From Pleurodeles waltl (Eukaryota; Chordata; Amphibia; Caudata; Salamandridae): a stretch of DNA of 64,000 bases. Of the stretch, positions 1-10,220 are shown in pieces. The notes beneath the pieces were generated by a model that was given only the letters and a program-made list of their open reading frames with translations, was not told the origin of the DNA and did no database searches. The position numbers and the translations under genes are program-made. Within the stretch, counting starts at the first letter, position 1. Every line of letters begins with the position of its first letter. The stretch lies in the NCBI RefSeq assembly GCF_031143425.1, contig NC_090448.1, positions 333,200,177 to 333,264,176 of the forward strand. Direction: 5' to 3'.

Positions 1-489
1 TTAGAATGCACCTTATGACAACCCTCTATAAATTACCTATTGGAGAATGTAGTATTAAATTCTTATGTGAGCAGAAAATACTTTATTTTTCCATAAAAAA
101 TGAGCACTTGACATTGCAATATTGTTGATTAACTTGTAAGTTCTGAACTCTTTCCCCCCACGCCACCTCCCTTAGCAGTCAGTGACTGGTCACCCTCCTA
201 TCCATGAGTCAAAACATGAAAGGATGGCTCTTGGCCTGTTTTTTTGGAGCCCAATTAGGACAGATCCCCAGACCCTAGTGGCAAACAACCACCAATGTTG
301 GCGCGCAGTATCCACTGCCTGTACAATGGCCCCCAAAGAGGGTCTGGCAGTCTTGGTTCTGCAACACCAAACATGACTCCAAGTCCTGCAACAAATGTTC
401 CCTTATACTTTAGATTGCCATCATAGAGCAATAAGGCAAACTCTGTACTTCTTATACACAAGTAAAGAGGTTGGTCTTATCCAAGTTGT
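1..489. other. Unassigned leading sequence
   Basis: Mostly AT-rich at first and mixed afterwards. The minus strand has a 68-codon open stretch at 255-461 with no recognisable domain and no splice or repeat context that supports it. I see no element ends or gene here. Confidence 0.4.
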
Positions 490-708
490 GACGTTGCTCT
501 TTGTCCTTTTCACTGTTTTCCGATAAGTCCAGGACTCAGTTGAAAGATTCTTCTAATAAGTGTAATGGGCAGAGGATGCGGGTTTTAAAATGCAGGCCAA
601 TGAGATTCCATAGGTGGCTTTGCACTGACTGTAGATCATTAGAAAAAGGAAGAGAAGTTATTTTGTTCTGTGAGCCCTATGACACAGTCCTTATCTCTAA
701 AAATGTCT
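490..708 (+). pseudogene. Outermost DIRS gag fragment, left part
   Basis: A translation around 590-690 keeps the Cys spacing of the DIRS Gag N-terminal module (C-x2-C followed by a charged loop and a further Cys, next to a Leu-Glu-Lys run), though it is strongly diverged. It directly abuts the left end of DIRS copy R1, and more gag-like sequence follows the right end of R1 at 6990. I infer that R1 landed in an older DIRS copy. The middle of that older gag is missing, so later deletion is also needed. Confidence 0.3.
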
Positions 709-960
709 ATCTGATGGAGGCTTCTAGCCTCAGATTCCTTACCTTAGAATTATCCCTAGGCGTCAGACTGGATCTGGACATTTTTCATGAGCAGTACACC
801 TGTGTGCCAGTAGGAGGTGTCATTTGTCTCCTCCTGTTGACGGCATCCGTGATCGAAGTGATGTGTGTGGTGCATACATAGGTGCCACCTCAGTGGGTTT
901 GTCAGTTGTTTTCTTTCCGTGCCAGTCAGTGCAGATCCGCAGAAGAGCTACCGCCAATAA
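709..960. repeat. R1 left inverted terminal repeat
   Basis: The sequence begins ATCTGATGGAGGC and contains the AGATTCCTTACCTTAGAA block found at the left ends of A2 and R2. The reverse complement of this block recurs at the right end of R1 near 6900-6960. Confidence 0.7.
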
Positions 961-1020
961 TTTTTTGACCGACCTTTTTGTTTTGTTTTTTAACCCTTTT
1001 GTTGAAGATTTTGAGGTTTT

Positions 1021-2860
1021 GTCTCCTGGTGTAGCAGGGCTGTCCACAAGGAAGCCTTGTTTCAAGCCCTGTCGCGCCTGTCACCAGCAAATGTGCATGG
1101 CAGATCCACACTTCGTCTGCCTTTAGTACCTTGAGCACCACCATGTCACCAAGACCTGTGTTGATTGTTGTGCCCTGCACCCTAAGGTTTTAAGGGAGTG
1201 GTCCCTCAAGCTCCTCGCTGTGACGGTCTCGATCCCAGTCGAGGTGAAGGTCTCTATATCGGTCCCAGAGTCACTCCAGTCGCTCGTTGTCACAGTTGAA
1301 GTTATTTGAGTAAGTCTCACAAATGGAATAAGCACAAGGAGACAAAGAGGTCTTCGACTTTGCCCTATCTGTCAGTCATCCGCCTACCCCCGCACTGTTT
1401 CTGCACCTCCCTGAGGTTTCAAGAGCCAGAGCGACCCCCACCCAACTGCGTGAATTTTATGAGTCCATGCACCTCATTTATGAGTGGCCTGCGCGCTCAG
1501 AAGGGGCCTCTACTCATGTTCTGCTGGTGGGTTTGTCCCCATCACTAGTCGAGCCTCTTGGATCCATGGATGGATCTGGATCGGTGCCAGTCGAGCCACC
1601 TCGACCTTCCCCCTGTGCCGGCTCCACTGCTGATGTCCCCATCACCCACCGCAGTGCAGTCCCCGTACTCATCCCTGACTCCGATGCAGAACTACATGGG
1701 CATTGTATGAATCCGCTTCCAGTGCCGACTGCAGGGAAGACCACCTAGGTCGGAGACTGTGGCCTAATTCTTTGGGCTAGCACCTGGGGATGGATTGTGA
1801 AGGGCCACTGCACCCTGATGAATACCAGCCCCTGGATGTCACTGAGTATACTTGGGTGAAGATCTGGCATATGCCAGTGGACTCAATACCTCCCTGGCTT
1901 TTGGTTTGGTGTCTACTCCTACTGTGGCTACAGTGGAAGGGGCCTCATTTGCTATTGTGGTTTGAAGTGCGGCTGAGAGCCTAGACCTTCAGCTACCCTT
2001 TTGTGGTCAAGATGAATGTGTTGTCTGAGGTGCTTCCGCCAGGTCACCACCTCTGAAAAGCTTCTCCAATTTAACAAAGCCCTCTCGGATGTCCTTCTCG
2101 GGCCTCATTCAAGCCCTGCACAGGAGTACCCGTGAATAGGTCTATGGCCTGTCACCATCACTTTGCCCAGAGGACCCCAGTTTTCTCACAACACACCCCA
2201 CCCCAGAGAGCTTGGTGAGCCAAAGGTCCACTTCTAAAGTAAATGCTGGCACCTTCCCTACCATTCCCCTGGACAGGAAATCCAAGAGGCTGGATATCTT
2301 GGGGAAGAAGATGTTCTTTTCTAGCCAACCTGGCACCGTAGTTGGTGGACACTGCATACCTTTTGGTCCAATAGTCCCACTTGCTATGGGGCTCAGTTCT
2401 GCAGGTCCTGTGTGTGGTCTCGTAGGAGGCCCTAGCCATACTCCTTCAAACTATTGCCGACGGGAGAGACGCAGCCAAGTTCACCGTACGCTTTGGGCTG
2501 TATATGACAGACTGGCTAGGCAGATTGGTTTAATTGTTGGTGGCCTTACTTCACCATTTCTGGCTGAGGACGACTGGCTTTTCTGGGGATGTCCAAGCCT
2601 CACTTCTGGACATGCCTTTTAATGGCATCTCTTTTGTGACAAGGCTGACTCAGCGCAGGAGTGCTTCAAGGACAGCAGAGCTACTGCCAGGTCCTTGGGT
2701 GTTTCCATGGCCCCTCGCAAGTGCTGTCTGCCTCCTGATCCTTTTGTGGCCACCAAAGGGGCTTCCATCCGTGTCTCTAACTGCCATTCCACTACGGTCA
2801 GCAGACTTCTCAGTTCTTCCATGGAAGAGGACGTGGCACCCACAGGCCTAGTGGTTCAGG
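1021..2860 (+). pseudogene. R1 ORF1 (Gag-like), decayed
   Basis: This is a broken DIRS ORF1. Near 1060-1190 the translation keeps the Cys/His module (C-x2-C, then an Ala-Asp-Pro-His and the Phe-Val-Cys that follows it), and a block like the Lys-Leu-Leu-Ala segment that follows the module in A2. Around 2210-2310 a block ending in Gly-Lys-Lys-Met-Phe matches the conserved centre of Gag. Stops and indels are scattered throughout, so no product is expected. It is homologous to 10221-12296. Confidence 0.7.
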
Positions 2861-3367
2861 TAGCCAGTCCCCCCCCCCCCCACCTCTTCAGCCTCCAAGC
2901 CCCTATAGTTTGCCCACTGACCATCATGGGCACACAGTGCAATGTCATCACCTGCCCCCACTGGAGAACAATGACAGCTGGGTTCCCCCGATTGTCCACA
3001 GGGACTACTTCCTCCCCTTTGTTTCTATCCCTGCACTCATGCTACCCATATACGATTGGCTGACTTAGGACAACATCTCATTACTTTGCCTGGAAGTGCA
3101 GGCTCTCTTGGCCAAGGGAGCCATAGAGCAGGTGCTGGCATCTGAAGTAGGTCATAGTTGTTATTCCCACAACTTGCTGGGGCCCAGAAAGGACAGAGGC
3201 ATATCTCCTATCCTAGACTTGCTTCCTGAAAAAGGAGAAACTCAAACTGCTCATAGTGGCTCAAGTCTTATCTGCCCTGGACCTTGGCCATCTGGGAGAG
3301 GTGGCGATCAGAGGACCCTGCTCTTTGGAGGAATACAGAGTCCACCTCAACCTTGAAAGCCTTTCTA

Positions 3368-4929
3368 CAGGGAGTGCAGAATTATTAGGCAAGTTGTATT
3401 TTTGAGGATTCATTTTATTATTGAACAACAACCATGTTCTCAATGAACCCAAAAAACTCATTAATATCAAAGCTGAATATTTTTGGAAGTAGTTTTTAGT
3501 TTGTTTTTAGTTTTAGCTATGTTAGGGGGATATCTGTGTGTGCAGGTGACTATTACTGTGCATAATTATTAGGCAACTTAACAAAAAACAAATATATACC
3601 CATTTCAATTATTTATTATTACCAGTGAAACCAATATAACATCTCAACATTCACAAATATACATGTCTGACATTCAAAAACAAAACAAAAACAAATCAGT
3701 GACCAATATAGCCACCTTTCTTTGCAAGGACACTCAAAAGCCTGCCATCCATGGATTCTGTCAGTGTTTTGATCTGTTCACCATCAACATTGCGTGCAGC
3801 AGCAACCACAGCCTCCCAGACACTGTTCAGAGAGGTGTACTGTTTTCCCTCCTTGTAAATCTCACATTTGATGATGGACCACAGGTTCTCAATGGGGTTC
3901 AGATCAGGTGAACAAGGAGGCCATGTCATTAGATTTCCTTCTTTTATACCCTTTCTTGCCAGCCACGCTGTGGAGTACTTGGACGCGTGTGATGGAGCAT
4001 TGTCCTGCATGAAAATCATGTTTTTCTTGAAGGATGCAGACTTCTTCCTGTACCACTGCTTGAAGAAGGTGTCTACCAGGAACTGGCAGTAGGACTGGGA
4101 GTTGAGCTTGACTCCATCCTCAACCCGAAAAGGCCCCACAAGCTCATCTTTGATGATACCAGCCCAAACCAGTACTCCACCTCCACCTTGCTGGCGTCTG
4201 AGTCGGACTGGAGCTCTCTGCCCTTTACCAATCCAGCCACGGGCCCATCCATCTGGCCCATCAAGACTCACTCTCATTTCATCAGTCCATAAAACCTTAG
4301 AAAATCAGTCTTGAGATATTTCTTGGCCCAGTCTGGACGTTTCAGCTTGTGTGTCTTGTTCAGTGGTGGTCGTCTTTCAGCCTTTCTTACCATGGCCATG
4401 TCTCTGAGTATTGCACACCTTGTGCTTTTGGGCACTCCAGTGATGTTGCAGCTCTGAAATATGGCCAAACTGGTGGCAAGTGGCATCGTGGCAGCTGCAC
4501 GCTTGACTTTTCTCAGTTCATGGGCAGTTATTTTGCGCCTTGGTTTTTCCACACGCTTCTTGCGACCCTGTTGACTATTTTGAATGAAACGCTTGATTGT
4601 TCGATGATCACGCTTCAGAAGCTTTGCAATTTTAAGAGTGCTGCATCCCTCTGCAAGATATCTCACTATTTTGGACTTTTCTGAGCCTGTCAAGTCCTTC
4701 TTTTGACCCATTTTGCCAAAGGAAAGGAAGTTGCCTAATAATTATGCACACCTGATATAGGGTGGTGATGTCATTAGACCACACCCCTTCTCATTACAGA
4801 GATGCACATCACCTTAAATGCTTAATTGGTAGTAGGCTTTCGAGCCTATACAGCTTGGAGTAAGACAACATGCATAAAGAGGATGATGTGGTCAAAATAC
4901 TCATTTGCCTAATAATTCTGCACTCCCTG
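3368..4929 (-). mobile_element. Tc1-like transposon, copy 1 (DD37E type)
   Basis: A complete 1,562-bp element with CAGGGAGTGCAG termini in inverted orientation at both ends and a TA dinucleotide on each side (3366-3367 and 4930-4931), the Tc1/mariner target duplication. Each end has an outer and an inner ATTATTAGGCAA-type motif, an IR/DR arrangement. It lies in the RNase H region of DIRS copy R1. Element and transposase run on the minus strand. It is very similar to the copy at 46549-48111. Confidence 0.93.
3696..4711 (-). pseudogene. Tc1-like transposase, one-base frameshift
   Basis: This would encode a transposase of about 338 residues: an N-terminal helix-turn-helix DNA-binding part and a DDE catalytic domain. 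A T-run that has five bases in the copy at 46767 has four here (4301-4304), and this splits the frame into two open parts of 145 and 193 codons. The first catalytic Asp codon (4281-4283, in Trp-Thr-Asp-Glu) is present but lies beyond the frameshift. The second Asp (Gln-Asp-Asn) and the Glu (Pro-Ile-Glu-Asn) are present with 37 residues between them. Confidence 0.9.
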
Positions 4930-5519
4930 TATCGTTCATCAAGGCTAGTACAGATTTTCACGACAACAACGCCGCCATGTGGTACTGCATCAAGTATGAT
5001 GGGGTGGGTTCATGATCCTCTGTCAAGAAGTCATGCGTATCTGGACATGGCTAGAACGTCAGGGCATTTCACTTTTGGTTAACACCTGGCAGGCTTTGAG
5101 TGCCAAAGGGGTCAGCTGAAGATGCCTAGTGGATCACTAGGGATGTCTTCAACCGGAAGTGGTGCAAGGTCTCTTTCTGGAGTGGGGTGAGCCTTGGTTA
5201 GATCTGTTTGCCACTATTGAAAATGCACAATGCCATTGGTTCTGCACACTGAAGTTTCCAAGGCAGCTCTCATTATTAGACGCTCTTCATTGTTAGTTGC
5301 GCTCTAGCCTCCTGTATGCCTTTCCGACAATACTGTTTCTGCCCAGAGTTCTTAAGAAGCTCAGGAGTGACCAGACACAAGTCATCCATCTGGCTTCGGA
5401 CAGGACCCTGAGAGTCTGGTCTCCCGAGCTTTTGAGCATGTCCATTTGTCCTTTAGGAGTATCTCCTGTCGCAGCTGCAGAGGAGGGATCTCCACCCACA
5501 TGTGTCAAAGCTCCACCTT

Positions 5520-6510
5520 CATGCATGGAGATTGAGTCAGTTGACACCTTTTGACCTTCCCGAAGTCTGTAATGTTAATGTTATTTTGGCTGCTCAGTGT
5601 CCCTCCACCACACCCGCTATGGGAGCGAGTTTGTGGCATAGTGTACCAACAGGTTGACCTTTTTCTGCACCCTTTTACCAAGTTTTTTTTGTTTATCTTT
5701 ACCTTGGCACAGCAAGGCTCTGCATATGGCACGCTGAAGGTTTAAAAAAATCTGCTATCTCAGCCTTTCTGACGCTGTCAGATCAGTCCTTCCTTTTCAA
5801 GTCCCCTATTGTAAATAGGTTCCTTAAAGGTCTTCAGCACGCGTCTCCTCCAGCTCCCTTTGTCATGCCTCAATGGGACCTTAATTTGGTTCTTAACTTT
5901 CTAATTTGCGCTCCCCTGGAGGCATTTCATAATAGGCTCCTCACCATCAACACGGCATGTCTGATAACAAATCTGCCTGGCGGGTCTGTGAACTGTAGGC
6001 GCTGTCATCTCAGCCTCCATAAATTTCTTTTATCTAGACAAAACTGGTCCTTCGGAGTCAAGTATCCTTCTTGCTGAAGGTAGTCACCCTGTTCCACATA
6101 GGCCAGTTTATAACCTTGCCTTCCTTTCATAGTCTGCCTCATTCCTCTAAAGAAGAGGAGAGACTCCACTTGCTGGACCCAGAAAGAGCATTGCCTTTCT
6201 ACCTTGACTGCACATGACCATTCCGGGTGGACAATCAACTCTTTGTGGGGTATATTGGAGACAAGAAAGGAAAGGCCTGCAGAAATGAACTGTCTCCTGA
6301 TGGATTGTGCCCTGTATTAAGATTTGCTATGCAGAGGGCTAGGGCTTGTGTCCTCATTTCACCAGAGCTGCAACAGACTTCCGGTCTTGGACATCTGTCA
6401 GGAGCAAACGTGGTTTGCTGCACATGTTCACCAAAGACAACCTCCTAGACAGTCAGGTCTGTCGTGATACTCACTTCGCCTGTTCGGTCCTGCAGGACTT
6501 TCAGGTCTAA
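5520..6510 (+). pseudogene. R1 ORF3 (tyrosine recombinase), decayed
   Basis: The frame is broken, but a Phe-Val-Met-Pro-Gln-Trp-Asp-Leu block (about 5860-5890), the preceding Phe-Leu-Lys-Gly-Leu segment, and a C-terminal end like the Ser-Val-Leu-Gln-Asp-Phe of A1 (about 6480-6510) are readable. The Arg/HxxR/Tyr residues cannot be read in one frame. It is a dead copy of the recombinase that integrates the circular DIRS intermediate. Confidence 0.65.
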
Positions 6511-6544
6511 ATTGGGTTTGCAGACTCTCCTCAGGGGAGGAATT

Positions 6545-6655
6545 GTTTGGGTATCTATTCTAAAGTAAGGTGTCTGCGGCTAAAAGTCTCAATCAGATAA
6601 ACAAGTTACCTTTGTTAATGCCTTATCTGGTAGAGACTGCAGATTCCTTACCAAC
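6545..6655. repeat. R1 internal complementary region
   Basis: This segment is the reverse complement of the outer right terminus joined to the outer left terminus (compare 709-760 and 6900-6986). This is the DIRS internal complementary region, thought to template restoration of the ITR ends on the circle. Confidence 0.7.
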
Positions 6656-6699
6656 CCACCCATCCATCCTGCCTGCTCTGGAAGCAGATTTTTAGGTCA

Positions 6700-6989
6700 G
6701 TGTCCTTCGTGGCTCTGTGCTCGTTGCATGAAAAGTTGCGAAAAGAAACCGACGTCAGCATGCTGGGGTGAAGCCTGTATAGGCACCACGCACATCACTT
6801 CTGGCGCAGACAACGCCAACACCACCACGCAGAGCCATACAATTCCACCTACTGTCGCTCAGGGGTACTATTCACAAAAGATTTCTGGATCCAGTCTGAC
6901 ACATGGGGATAATTCTAGGGTAAGGAATGGGTGGCGAGATAGGGTTTCTACCAGATCAAGCATTACTGAAGGTAAGTAACTTGTTCTTT
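6700..6989. repeat. R1 right inverted terminal repeat
   Basis: Contains GACGTCAG, the block complementary to the left ITR, and the terminal GGTAAGTAACTTGTTC shared with A2. Confidence 0.7.
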
Positions 6990-7120
6990 AGCACCTAATC
7001 CTGCGGAAGTCTTGAATTTGCAGTTGGCTAGTGTGGAAAGTAAGGCAACCCTGCTAACTGAAATTCTACAGTCTGACCATTGGCTGCTGGGCCATTACTG
7101 TCTTTTAACAAGGCCCTGTC
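6990..7120 (+). pseudogene. Outermost DIRS gag fragment, right part
   Basis: Aligns by eye to the central gag of A2 (38678-38790): a Leu-Asn-Leu stretch, a Thr-Glu-Ile-Leu-Gln block, and then Leu-Leu-x-Phe-Asn-Lys-Ala-Leu. It lies exactly between the right end of R1 and the left end of R2, so both copies appear to have landed in the same older DIRS gag. Confidence 0.5.
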
Positions 7121-7330
7121 TTCTAACTAAAGATTCCTTACCTTAGAATATTCCCCAGGCATCAGACTGGATCCAGAAACTCTTGAGAAGTAACCCTTTG
7201 TGCAGGTAGATGGTGTAGATCGGCTCAGTGGTGTCCTCCAAGCCAGAAGTGACGTGCGGTGTCTGTGCGCTGACATCAGTTCTTTTCTCTCCGCACCATC
7301 AGTGAAGGTCCGGAGGGAGTTACCATTTTT
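7121..7330. repeat. R2 left inverted terminal repeat, trimmed
   Basis: AGATTCCTTACCTTAGAA and the CATCAGACTGGATCC block match the R1 left ITR. The outermost 15 or so bases are missing or diverged. Confidence 0.65.
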
Positions 7331-7384
7331 GGAAAATTTTTCGACATTTTGGCAAACTTTTTGGAGCTTAACTCCCAGTGTGCA

Positions 7385-9330
7385 ATAGGTATTTTCCTCC
7401 CAAAAAAGCCAGTCAGGTTTAAGTCCTGTGGTTCCTGTCACAGACCGATGTCTGTGACAGACCGCCACCTGGTTTGCCTCCGGTGCATTGATCCAGGTCG
7501 TGACTCCAAGGCCTACCACCTGACTACACCTTGAACACAGGCAGTTTAGGGCTGCTCCCTAAAGCTCTTGTCCCGGTGCCAGCTGCTTGAAGTAGTCATT
7601 GTTAAAGTCACATAAGAAATGCAAGAAGTCCAATAAGTTGGAGCGCTCCTAAACTTAGTGGCACCGGTCCCATTCTTCAGACGAGGCACAAGAACAATGC
7701 CGTAGATCTAGTCCCTACTCCCACGTATCAGGCAAGGAGCCTTAATCTAGGTCTACTCCGCACTGCCTTTCTAAAAGAGTTTTAGGAGGCCATGCACCTC
7801 ATATGTGGGTGGGCATACCCCACAGGAGCGCCTTTGGGTCACAGACTTTTGGCTGATTCCTCTACAGGATTCCTGTAGCAGCGGGTCCACCCTCTGTGCC
7901 AGTCAGGCCCCTTAGATCTTTTTCTGGATCCGGATCTGTTCTGGCCACAAGACTGCAACCTACCCTGCAGCCCATTCCAGTGTCATTCCCAGCACAACCA
8001 CTGCAAACCCCATTGTAATACCCAAGTCAGATCGGTGTCACTCAATGTCTGTTCTGGCACAGGCTGAACATGACCTTCTGAGTTGGAAACAGAGCTTATT
8101 TTTTTCAATTGGCCTTGTAGGGGAATAAGATTGGGGAGGTTTCGAAGAGTCTTATGGTTACACCAACCCCATGGAAAGAGCACAAGGATAACTGCTATAA
8201 GGAAGTGGCGGATGCCAGCGATCTGGACACCTCCCCAGACACTGACCTAGTTTCTCTCTACCATGGTGGTAAGGAGGGCTGCTGAAGGCCTAGATCTTAC
8301 ACTGCCTTCAGTGCCGGTCAAGACTAAGGTCCCAGACTGCCTCACCCAGTACCTCACTACGGAGAGTCTGGTTGTCCATGCCTCAGCATCCAAGTTCCAC
8401 CCTGGCTTGTTCCTTATCACAATTCTGAACACAAATGAGGGACTGAGACCACTTTTAGGTCCACCATACAAGCTTCCTTACAGTATAAATTGGTATGCAG
8501 TACCTCTAGAGTAAAAAGGTAAGACAAAAAAAGGAAAAGAAAGAAGGTTGTGGAAAACTGAGAAAACAGATTGGGGGGTCTGATTGCTCAGAAACAAAAT
8601 TCCTCACACACACAGATGGGTGTCACACGTCATCATAGAGCAGCTCGTGGTTAGACCTGCGCTACAATGCACTACAGGCCCCTCGAGAGGGCTGTTTGCC
8701 AGAGGTCTTTTGGAATAAAACCTAGTTGTGAAGTGTATTAGGAGGTGCTCTTAGTGTAGATTGGTGTAAAGTGAGTTAAGAACAACTAAGAGGTACCCAA
8801 GCAAATTTAATGTGGGGGTCCTCCTGTCATAAAACAGTGTTAGTATAGGAGCTATACTAACACCGTTTCTTACCACTACACCGGACAGGGAATCAAGGAG
8901 CCTGGGCACCTTTGGCAAGAGGATGTTCTCTTCCTCCAGACTTGCACTGCAGTATTTGAATATTGTGTGCTCCTTTGACCAATATTCCCACACACTCTTT
9001 GTGCAAATGCTGGCCATGGCCTCATAGGAGATGATCAAGCCATCATGACTCAGGCTAAGTTTACCATGTGCTGCGGGATGGCTAACTCACTAGGTAGAAC
9101 CAATTGCTTTAGCAGTGGCACTCTCATTGCCACTCCCGGCAGAAATCTACTGGGTTTTCAGGGGATGCCCAGGCATCCCTTAGTGACATTTGCTTCAATG
9201 GCACCTGCCTTTTTGGCAACAAGGCAGATTGGGCACTTGAGCGCTTTCAGGACAGCAGGGCCACAACACAGTCATTAGGAGTCTCCATGACACCATGCTA
9301 GCCCAGTTTACTTTTTTTCCTTTCCGTGGC
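7385..9330 (+). pseudogene. R2 ORF1 (Gag-like), decayed
   Basis: Around 7425-7500 the Cys/His module is readable: C-x2-C, Ser-Val-Thr-Asp-x-His, then C-x2-C. A 450-bp foreign segment (8418-8867) interrupts the central part. At 8263-8400 the frame reads Leu-Thr-Leu-Pro-Ser-Val-Pro-Val, like the centre of A2 gag, and an internal deletion joins it to the Glu-Ser-Leu-Val-Val block. Stops and indels make it non-functional. Confidence 0.65.
8418..8867. mobile_element. Unclassified 450-bp insertion in R2 gag
   Basis: Comparison with R1 gag shows that the sequence between the two near-identical flanks TTCCTTATCAC and TTTCTTACCAC is extra. The right end holds a 16-bp stem with one mismatch and a 5-base loop (8832-8868). 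No TIR or coding sequence was recognised, so the class is unknown. Confidence 0.5.
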
Positions 9331-9589
9331 TACAGTATGGCTAACAAACCCGGGCAATCCCTCCCATCTACCACAGCCAACAGGTTCCCCTGTCCTGTTG
9401 TATCCACAGCTTCCAGTCTGCTGTCCCCCAGGCAGCTGCAGCCTCCAAACACCCTTAATATGCCCTTTCCCCATCATGGGCAGGATCATGCACCATCTGC
9501 CTGGATGGCAGCACATAACATTGAACAAAATGGGTGCTTCATAGTGTGCAGCAGGGTTTCAACCGTCCCCCTCTGCATTCATTAAAACC

Positions 9590-9938
9590 GTGCTGCCCAT
9601 GCCACCATCCTTAGACCGGTTGATGGAGGATTACCTATACCTGGTGCATCAGGAACTGAAGGCTCTTTGGGCCAAAGAAGCTATCTAGAGGGGTTGACAT
9701 CAGAAGTAGGTTGTGGTTTCTATTTCTGCTACTTGCCAGTGCCCAAAAAGAATGGAGCCCTTCTCTCTGTATTAGACCTGCACCCTCCATTTTTTGGGGT
9801 TCACTATCAATGTGCCAATGTCACACCTAACTCCCTATCAGACACTCCCTTTCATCAAAGCCATTCTAGACTCAGTGTAGTTATGGGCCTATCTTCTGGA
9901 GTGGCAAGTTCAGGATACTCAGGCTGTGAATCTGATGT
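9590..9938 (+). pseudogene. R2 RT fragment, left of the A1 insertion
   Basis: The translation shows a Pro-Val-Pro-Lys-Lys-Asn-Gly block like the RT Ile-Pro-Lys-Lys motif. After an internal deletion the DNA aligns without gaps to RT positions 40431-40452 of A2, up to the TTC where A1 is inserted. Confidence 0.75.
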
Positions 9939-10118
9939 TTCTGATGGATACAACTACCTGTGGATTCCTCACCTGATGAATACTCCCATGGCGCCAGCAT
10001 TTGACGGAAATCTTCTTACTAGTCTCTGCACGTCGACGAGGACGTCACTCTAGCCCACGCGACGCCGTCTGACGTCATACAGGCATTAAGAAGTCCTCGC
10101 CGACGTGCCGATGACAGT
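9939..10118. repeat. A1 left inverted terminal repeat
   Basis: Reverse complement of 15718-15885 with no mismatch seen from about 9955 to 10118. It holds a perfect CRE palindrome TGACGTCA (about 10070-10077) and a second GACGTCAC (about 10041-10048), a plausible promoter region. No TATA box was seen. Confidence 0.92.
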
Positions 10119-10220
10119 TCCCTTTTTTCCGTGCATTCGAAACGGTTATCTTCGAGGGAGTTACTGTTACCTTCGTGGTTACAGTGTATTGTCTGCTGCG
10201 TAGTCTTCTCTGCGGTAACA

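Larger units (their letters stand above)
3085..5500 (+). pseudogene. R1 ORF2 (RT/RNase H), decayed and deleted
   Basis: An RT N-terminal block (Leu-Ala-Lys-Gly-Ala-Ile-Glu) is readable at about 3095-3240. The sequence then jumps from the start of RT into the RNase H region near 3283, so most of RT including the catalytic centre is gone. A Tc1-like element sits inside the RNase H part. The rest resumes at 4930 with an RNase H block and a Leu-Asp-Leu-Phe-Ala-Thr block at about 5195-5215, the start of the C-terminal domain. No function remains. Confidence 0.7.
709..6989 (+). mobile_element. DIRS copy R1, decayed, family A
   Basis: This stretch has left ITR, gag, RT/RNase H, tyrosine recombinase, internal complementary region and right ITR in the normal DIRS order, all broken by stops, frameshifts and an internal deletion. 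Family A is assigned by similarity to the copies at 9939 and 37380. A 1.56-kb Tc1-like transposon interrupts the RNase H part. The left end starts at a TCTGATGG-like terminus and the right end finishes at GGTAAGTAACTTGTTC, both shared with the other family-A copies. Confidence 0.85.

Noticed and set aside
255..461. Minus-strand 68-codon frame with protein-like composition
   Set aside because: No splice sites, no domain and no repeat context support it.
8832..8868. Helitron 3' hairpin
   Set aside because: The hairpin is not followed by CTRR at the usual distance and the flanks look duplicated, which Helitrons do not do.
10131..10220. A 30-codon N-terminal extension of A1 ORF1 from a GTG
   Set aside because: There is no ATG, it extends past the ITR into the leader, and the conserved module starts right after ATG 10221, as in A2 and B1.
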